NCBI GenBank assembly: GCA_951640165.1
Contig: OX621253.1
Coordinates: 31,503,969 to 31,567,968 of the forward strand
Source of the DNA: Pseudoips prasinana
Taxonomy: Eukaryota > Arthropoda > Insecta > Lepidoptera > Nolidae
Length of the DNA: 64,000 nt
Direction: 5' to 3'
A model generated the notes under the pieces. The model ran no database searches. It saw only the letters and a list, made by a program, of their open reading frames with translations, and was not told where the DNA came from. Shown piece by piece: positions 51,101 to 64,000 of the stretch (its first letter is position 1; each line of letters opens with the position of its first letter). The position numbers and the translations under genes were made by a program.

Positions 51101-52696
51101 GTTGACCTATCTGTATGAATTAGGTAGTGTGCATCATCACATCACCAGGGATTTTTTTATAGCAATAATTATTTATTAATTTTGGATTTATAGGATTATT
51201 TGCAAATAAGTATCAAAAATGGCAAAAATCAATTTAATAATCTGGCCAGCATTATCTACCAATACCAGGTAGGCACTCTGTGTTAAGCTACAAAACACTG
51301 GCATGTCAGATTTGGGATTCACTTGCTAATATCTTTCTGGAGGATGTAGGTGTTATCCATAGACTTAAGTTTTCCAGAAACATGGCTGACTGAAATGTTC
51401 ACAGTTGCATGTGGAAGATCATATATTGAGAACACCTTCCAAAGTAATAAATTATAGTTTTACAGTATTATTCATAATGCAAAGCCTAAATCCAAACTCA
51501 AACTGATTTTGAGAATGATAATTTAGCATTTAGGTTGTATTTTCCTCAGAGTTTTTTTTAGTGGCTGCAGCAGCATTATAACACAGGTTTTGTAATTATT
51601 AATGACTAGCCAAAAAGATGGATATGATAAGAGATTTATGAATTGTTGTACCATTAACTATCACAGCATATGAGTTTCTTGAACTATTCAAACCATACGA
51701 CTTACTAGATTTTCTAGTGAGGATGTAGCGCTCAATCCGCAGACAAGCCATTGTGTTGGTGTTGGTTAAGCACCTCGCATTTGATGTTTGTCTTGAAGAG
51801 TTTAACTCTGTGCTGTTTCGCGGAAATAAACTACTACTATAACTACAGAACATAATAATTCTGTATAAATTAAGAGGATTCATCATCATCAGCCGAAAGA
51901 TGTCCACTGCTGGACAAAGGCCGCCCCCAAAGATCTCCACAATTGCCGGTCTTGCGCTATCTGCATCCAGCAATTTCCATCGACCCGCACAAGATCATCG
52001 GTCCATCTTGTAGGGGGCCTGCCCATTAAGGAGTGTGTTATTATTATATTAATGAGCCATACTTTTCACCTAGCATTTACAAATTATCATTCATTAATAA
52101 AATTATTAAATCGTTCTTTATGTTTAAAAATTATCTAGGAGATTTTTAGTTACAAGTAAGATCAACTCATATGCTATGATGGTTAATGGTATGATACTCT
52201 TTAAACCTCTAATCATATACACACAGCTGACCCGTATGCTTGTTGACTTAATTGTATAAATAATAATAAAACAAACAGAGAGTGAAAATATTGACAAATA
52301 TAAATGTAACCTCTAATAAAAGGGGTTTAATTTGTGTCACAATTTTCCAAACATTTTAGGAAGTTGAAATTGGTATTATTTGGTATGCAGGCTAGGATTC
52401 AAGAACTAATTTAACTACATAATGATGTTATAGGGTTATATAAGACAATAGCAGCTAATAATCTACCGAAACATATGTTTACCTACCCGTTTAGCCTGTA
52501 ATGCAAAACGCCGGGCTATCTGGGCATCTAGGTAGCGATTGTTGTGGTTGTAATTTTGTTGCAAATTGGAGCCCATGGATGCACGCCTTTTCTGCCGCAT
52601 CACTCCACCGCCTGGAGCTGCCATCGCCAACATAGTAAACCTCTCGTTGAGGCTCAAACCAGTCGCATGGAGACCATGAACTTTCTCAATCACCAT
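39199..52696 (-). CDS. CHTOP: Chromatin target of PRMT1 (CHTOP / Friend of PRMT1) homologue
   Basis: Five exons on the minus strand, in transcript order: 52696-52487, 49937-49774, 41549-41445, 40176-40049, 39347-39199. Phases agree at every junction and total 756 nt (251 residues plus stop); human CHTOP is 248 residues from memory. The N-terminus holds the SLNERFT motif (about residues 15-21) typical of CHTOP. The middle is rich in Arg, Ser and Gln. Residues about 148-203 form the Arg/Gly-rich tract that PRMT1 and PRMT5 methylate in mammals. The C-terminus (about 216-251) has the duplicated KEELDKQLDQYM / LDQELDNYM pattern of the FoP-duplication domain. In mammals CHTOP is a nuclear TREX mRNA-export factor; the same role is inferred here. 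Intron 2 (41550-49773) is long because it holds the DIRS and mariner elements. The gene is head to head with Naam. The stop codon lies inside an AATAAA (GAATAAAAGAG), which is odd but may be chance. Confidence 0.92.
39450..39550 (+). mobile_element. Helitron 5' fragment in CHTOP 3' intron
   Basis: CACTAATATTATAAAGGCGA, AAGTTTGTGAGTGTG and GGCTGGAGCGAATTCAATAA match the TCCTACTAATATT-type Helitron; truncated after GGAGTTATGG. It follows a fragment of the CCGGCCAAGTGCGAGTCGG family at 39393-39448. Confidence 0.6.
41127..41400 (+). repeat. SINE-like family E, two overlapping copies
   Basis: CAGTCGAAAGACGTCCACTG + CTGG...GGCCTCCCCCAAGGAT and a second CAGTCGAAAGTCGTCCACTG start near 41321. Other copies or fragments: 7865-7935 (diverged), 8545-8640, 9370-9425, 24905-24955 and 51885-52025. 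Confidence 0.7.
41780..42015 (-). repeat. SINE-like family C, diverged copy ending in a hairpin
   Basis: GTGTGTGCGCAAAAACACTT and ACGTGTTCTCCGAGGC are recognisable. The tRNA-like end is followed by a perfect 12-bp hairpin (41981-41992 / 42000-42011, GGTAGCGTGATC). Confidence 0.6.
42247..42433. repeat. DIRS inverted terminal repeat, 3' side of element
   Basis: Begins CTTCATTCGACGCG and is the reverse complement of 48444-48630. By eye the two 187-bp arms are identical. A further terminal extension from 42193 (ATTGTAAATCAAACG...) is not shared with the other end. Confidence 0.9.
42653..42772. repeat. DIRS internal complementary region (ICR)
   Basis: The first part (42653 to about 42724) is the reverse complement of the low-coordinate terminus from 42193. 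The second part (about 42723-42772) is the reverse complement of the high-coordinate terminus ending at 48645. The two meet at CATAATTGTAAATC (complementary sense), where the ends share the bases AT. This is the structure used in DIRS models to bridge the ends of the RNA/cDNA when a circular intermediate forms. Confidence 0.88.
43005..43815 (-). pseudogene. DIRS tyrosine recombinase remnant
   Basis: The minus strand begins with a SAM-like N-terminal motif (STYKQYDGCIKAWITYC near 43800-43755). It ends with the catalytic core pattern FCAHSTRHVVTS, then IIIRKTAGWSDSSSVF and ARFYNRQ before about 43005. The His-x-x-Arg box and the GW...F.RFY tail are characteristic of DIRS tyrosine recombinases, which integrate the circular product without target duplication. 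Several stops and frameshifts make it inactive. Confidence 0.87.
44860..46141 (-). mobile_element. mariner transposon, apparently intact, inserted in the DIRS element
   Basis: 1282 bp flanked by TA dinucleotides (44858-44859 and 46142-46143). The inverted ends start GGTCTTTACCTATGAAATTG and match for 25 bp without mismatch, then diverge after a few more bases. It carries one uninterrupted transposase gene on the minus strand. It splits the DIRS RT-RNase H region, so it arrived later. Confidence 0.95.
44935..45954 (-). CDS. mariner transposase, DD34D, full length
   Basis: 339 residues from the ATG at 45954; an in-frame ATG 13 codons upstream (45993) gives 352, but family alignment favours the shorter form. 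An N-terminal helix-turn-helix region (EYRRGSNAAQAARNI) is followed by a GRPKT linker, WVPHEL, TCDEKW with the first catalytic Asp, LLHDNARPH with the second and SPDLAPTDYYFF with the third. Exactly 34 residues separate the second and third Asp, the mariner signature. The C-terminus (WQRCIDCMGDYFD) resembles Hsmar1 and the cecropia group. It cuts and pastes the element at TA sites. No stop or frameshift is seen, so it may be active. Confidence 0.95.
   Translation of the reverse strand: MDTLKIRVIMEYEYRRGSNAAQAARNINDVYGANTTNQRTTCYWFARFRSGNFDLKNEPRGRPKTLVDNDELKAVVEADDTQSTAELAAAFDVSVKTILVHLRQIGKVKKLDKWVPHELNDRQREVRVETCLALLNRHTNEGILNRIVTCDEKWILFDNRKRSASWLDPGSAPKQCPKRKLTPRKVMVTVWWSSAGVIHHSFLPNGVSITADVYCEELSTMMEKLAHLQPALVNRSSPLLLHDNARPHTAQQTVSKLQELGLEALRHPPYSPDLAPTDYYFFQNLDNFLAGKKFNTREAVQNAFEEFVASRPADFFKKGINKLPLRWQRCIDCMGDYFD
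47795..48199. repeat. Three tandem 135-bp repeats inside the DIRS gag region
   Basis: Three units at a constant 135-bp spacing (the word TTCGTGTTGA recurs at 47811, 47946 and 48081), nearly identical. 135 is a multiple of three, so a 45-codon frame also stays open on the opposite (+) strand. On the element's own strand each unit reads about 40 gag-like residues (with LDTPYIGFPDCESLVD) and then a stop. Confidence 0.9.
48201..48344 (-). pseudogene. DIRS gag-like N-terminal fragment
   Basis: An ATG at 48344 opens 47 residues rich in charged amino acids (starting MGKNRKHQRRDED, with a short heptad-like KIKKLEEQLSKY) before a stop at 48201. Its position just inside the 5' inverted repeat and its charge pattern suit the N-terminus of a DIRS gag. 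The sequence past the stop, in the 135-bp repeats, looks like a continuation in another frame. Function is inferred from position. Confidence 0.6.
48444..48630. repeat. DIRS inverted terminal repeat, 5' side of element
   Basis: Partner of 42247-42433. Outside it lies a short extension to 48645 (ACTGTGAAGCATAAT), different from the extension at the other end. Confidence 0.9.
49015..49345 (-). repeat. CCGGCCAAGTGCGAGTCGGA repeat, truncated copy, CHTOP intron 2
   Basis: Keeps the end near GGATTCCCTAGCCATATGGC, the (GTCT)n tract and TTTGCGCGAGAGATACTTCC; the starting part is missing. Confidence 0.65.
49927..50360 (-). repeat. Triplicated CHTOP exon 2 splice-acceptor module
   Basis: On the minus strand the block AAATAAAATCATATATG + polypyrimidine + TTCAG|CAAGCAATTAG occurs three times. 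The real acceptor starts exon 2 at 49937; near-copies would start at 50261 (TTCCAG|CAAACAATTAG) and 50326 (TTTCAG|CAAGCAATTAG). The two extra copies are 65 bp apart, and a SINE (49973-50231) lies between them and the exon. Confidence 0.85.
49973..50231 (+). repeat. tRNA-derived SINE, family A (copy 4), in CHTOP intron 2
   Basis: Full copy between TTATTTA words at both ends (possible target duplication, though the ATT-rich tail makes this uncertain). It lies only 36 bp upstream (in transcription sense) of the CHTOP exon 2 acceptor. Confidence 0.78.
50380..50545 (+). repeat. 5S rRNA-like SINE, copy 3, diverged
   Basis: CAGGTAAAGCACATAGGCAT, ATGGGTGGCTATC and AAGCCGTCAGTCCTGG retain the pattern; it lies in CHTOP intron 2. 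Confidence 0.58.
50655..50870 (+). repeat. tRNA-derived SINE, family A (copy 5), 5'-truncated
   Basis: Starts near the B box (GGGTTTGACTCCCGG) and keeps body and tail. Confidence 0.72.
51885..52025 (+). repeat. SINE-like family E copy in CHTOP intron 1
   Basis: CAGCCGAAAGATGTCCACTG followed by CCCGCACAAGATCATCGGTC + CATCTTGTAGGGGGCCTGCC. Confidence 0.7.
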
Positions 52697-53453
52697 CTTT
52701 CACAAAACTGTCGGTACTTTCAAAACAAAGTTAACCTCCTCTCTCCACACACGAGCGGTCTTAATGCACGAAGCTCCTCATGATGCTCAAAATTAAAGAA
52801 ACTAATAGTAATTTGATAGCAAACAAATGCGAAAACCAAGCAAAATTTTTAATGACGCTGATTGATAGCGCGCTATAATTCATAATCTGTGGAATTTGGA
52901 AGTGAAATGTGAATTCAAATGAATGAAAGTAAATGAAATTAAATAAAATGAAACTGAACAAATAACAAACACATTAAACATTATGATGGACTTTTTATCA
53001 TATGATAAAATAAGAATAATAGGTAACTTTTTCCGGGATAAAATGTATATTTTGGTAATAAAAACGATTGGGTTTAATTTTTGAGAATCTATTAGAATGC
53101 CCTAACTCATTTGTTCCAACATTTAAATTGATTTTGTTCACCATTATTTCCAGCATGAAATTAAACGTTTTTCTCATTCACTCATTTTTTGACATGAACT
53201 TGACAGTGACATTTCAGTGTCATTCGTTCAAAATCCGTCATGTGTGCTTTCGGCAAGTTTTTGATTTTAAATGATTTCATAATAGTTTTTAAGGAAAACT
53301 TAGGACTTAATTGATAAAAACTCACTTCTAAGGTAAGAAGACACTATTTATTAGAAGATCTAAGTTATTAATTTGGTATTCCATGTGGTAACTAGGGGTT
53401 TAAAATATTGTTTACGTTACAGGTCACATAAGGTTACAAAGTAGTTCGTAGCG
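52697..53453. promoter_or_regulatory. Divergent CHTOP/Naam 5' region
   Basis: The 757 bp between the two start codons contain no coding sequence or recognised repeat and must hold both transcription starts unless Naam has an upstream leader exon. A TCAGT initiator-like motif occurs near 53214 inside a segment of TGACA/TGTCA words, and the sequence is AT-rich without an obvious TATA box. Bidirectional promoter function is inferred from geometry only. Confidence 0.45.
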
Positions 53454-63948
<10,495 letters not shown>

Positions 63949-64000
63949 GTTAGTGAACTATATTTACATCATAAACTACAGTTATACCCCGAAGTACGCT

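Overview
The window looks like a nuclear genomic contig from a moth or butterfly (Lepidoptera). Evidence: AT-rich introns broken into many short coding exons; three genes that read as clear insect orthologues; and a dense load of repeats of lepidopteran type. These include Helitrons with A|TC...CTAG|T borders, several tRNA-derived SINEs, a 5S-rRNA-like SINE, Jockey/CR1-like LINE tails, mariner, DIRS and many fold-back MITEs. The species cannot be named from sequence alone.

Layout. 1-8977: repeats and AT-rich sequence upstream of, or within the first intron of, masquerade; no exon recognised. 8978-24152 (+): masquerade (mas), 13 exons, five CLIP-type modules followed by a catalytically dead serine-protease domain; the first (signal-peptide) exon is not seen. 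24153-39198: gene-poor, holding an unusual TTA-flanked MITE swollen by 17.75 copies of a 141-bp unit (27968-30593), Helitrons, SINEs and a 25-bp satellite (37622-38287). 39199-52696 (-): CHTOP, five exons, 251 codons; its second intron carries a DIRS-like tyrosine-recombinase retroelement (42193-48645) with complete end structures, itself interrupted by an apparently intact mariner (44860-46141). 52697-53453: shared divergent 5' region. 53454-63948 (+): first three recognised exons of the EF-hand nicotinamidase Naam, continuing past the window end.

How the genes relate. CHTOP and Naam are head to head about 0.76-0.82 kb apart and may share a promoter region. mas is separate, and its product is expected to be secreted. 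No functional pathway links the three. For all three genes the splice phases were followed exon by exon, and the reading frame stays open across every inferred junction (mas 1961 nt; CHTOP 756 nt; Naam 441 nt in the window).

The most unusual structures are: (a) the DIRS element, whose two 187-bp inverted repeats look identical and whose internal complementary region joins the complements of both ends, although its genes are riddled with stops; (b) the expanded TTA MITE, which leaves one reading frame open for 898 codons and whose empty target site is visible elsewhere in the window; (c) a tandem duplication of the splice acceptor of CHTOP exon 2, creating two decoy acceptors. Coordinates of SINE and LINE fragments are approximate; they were read by eye.
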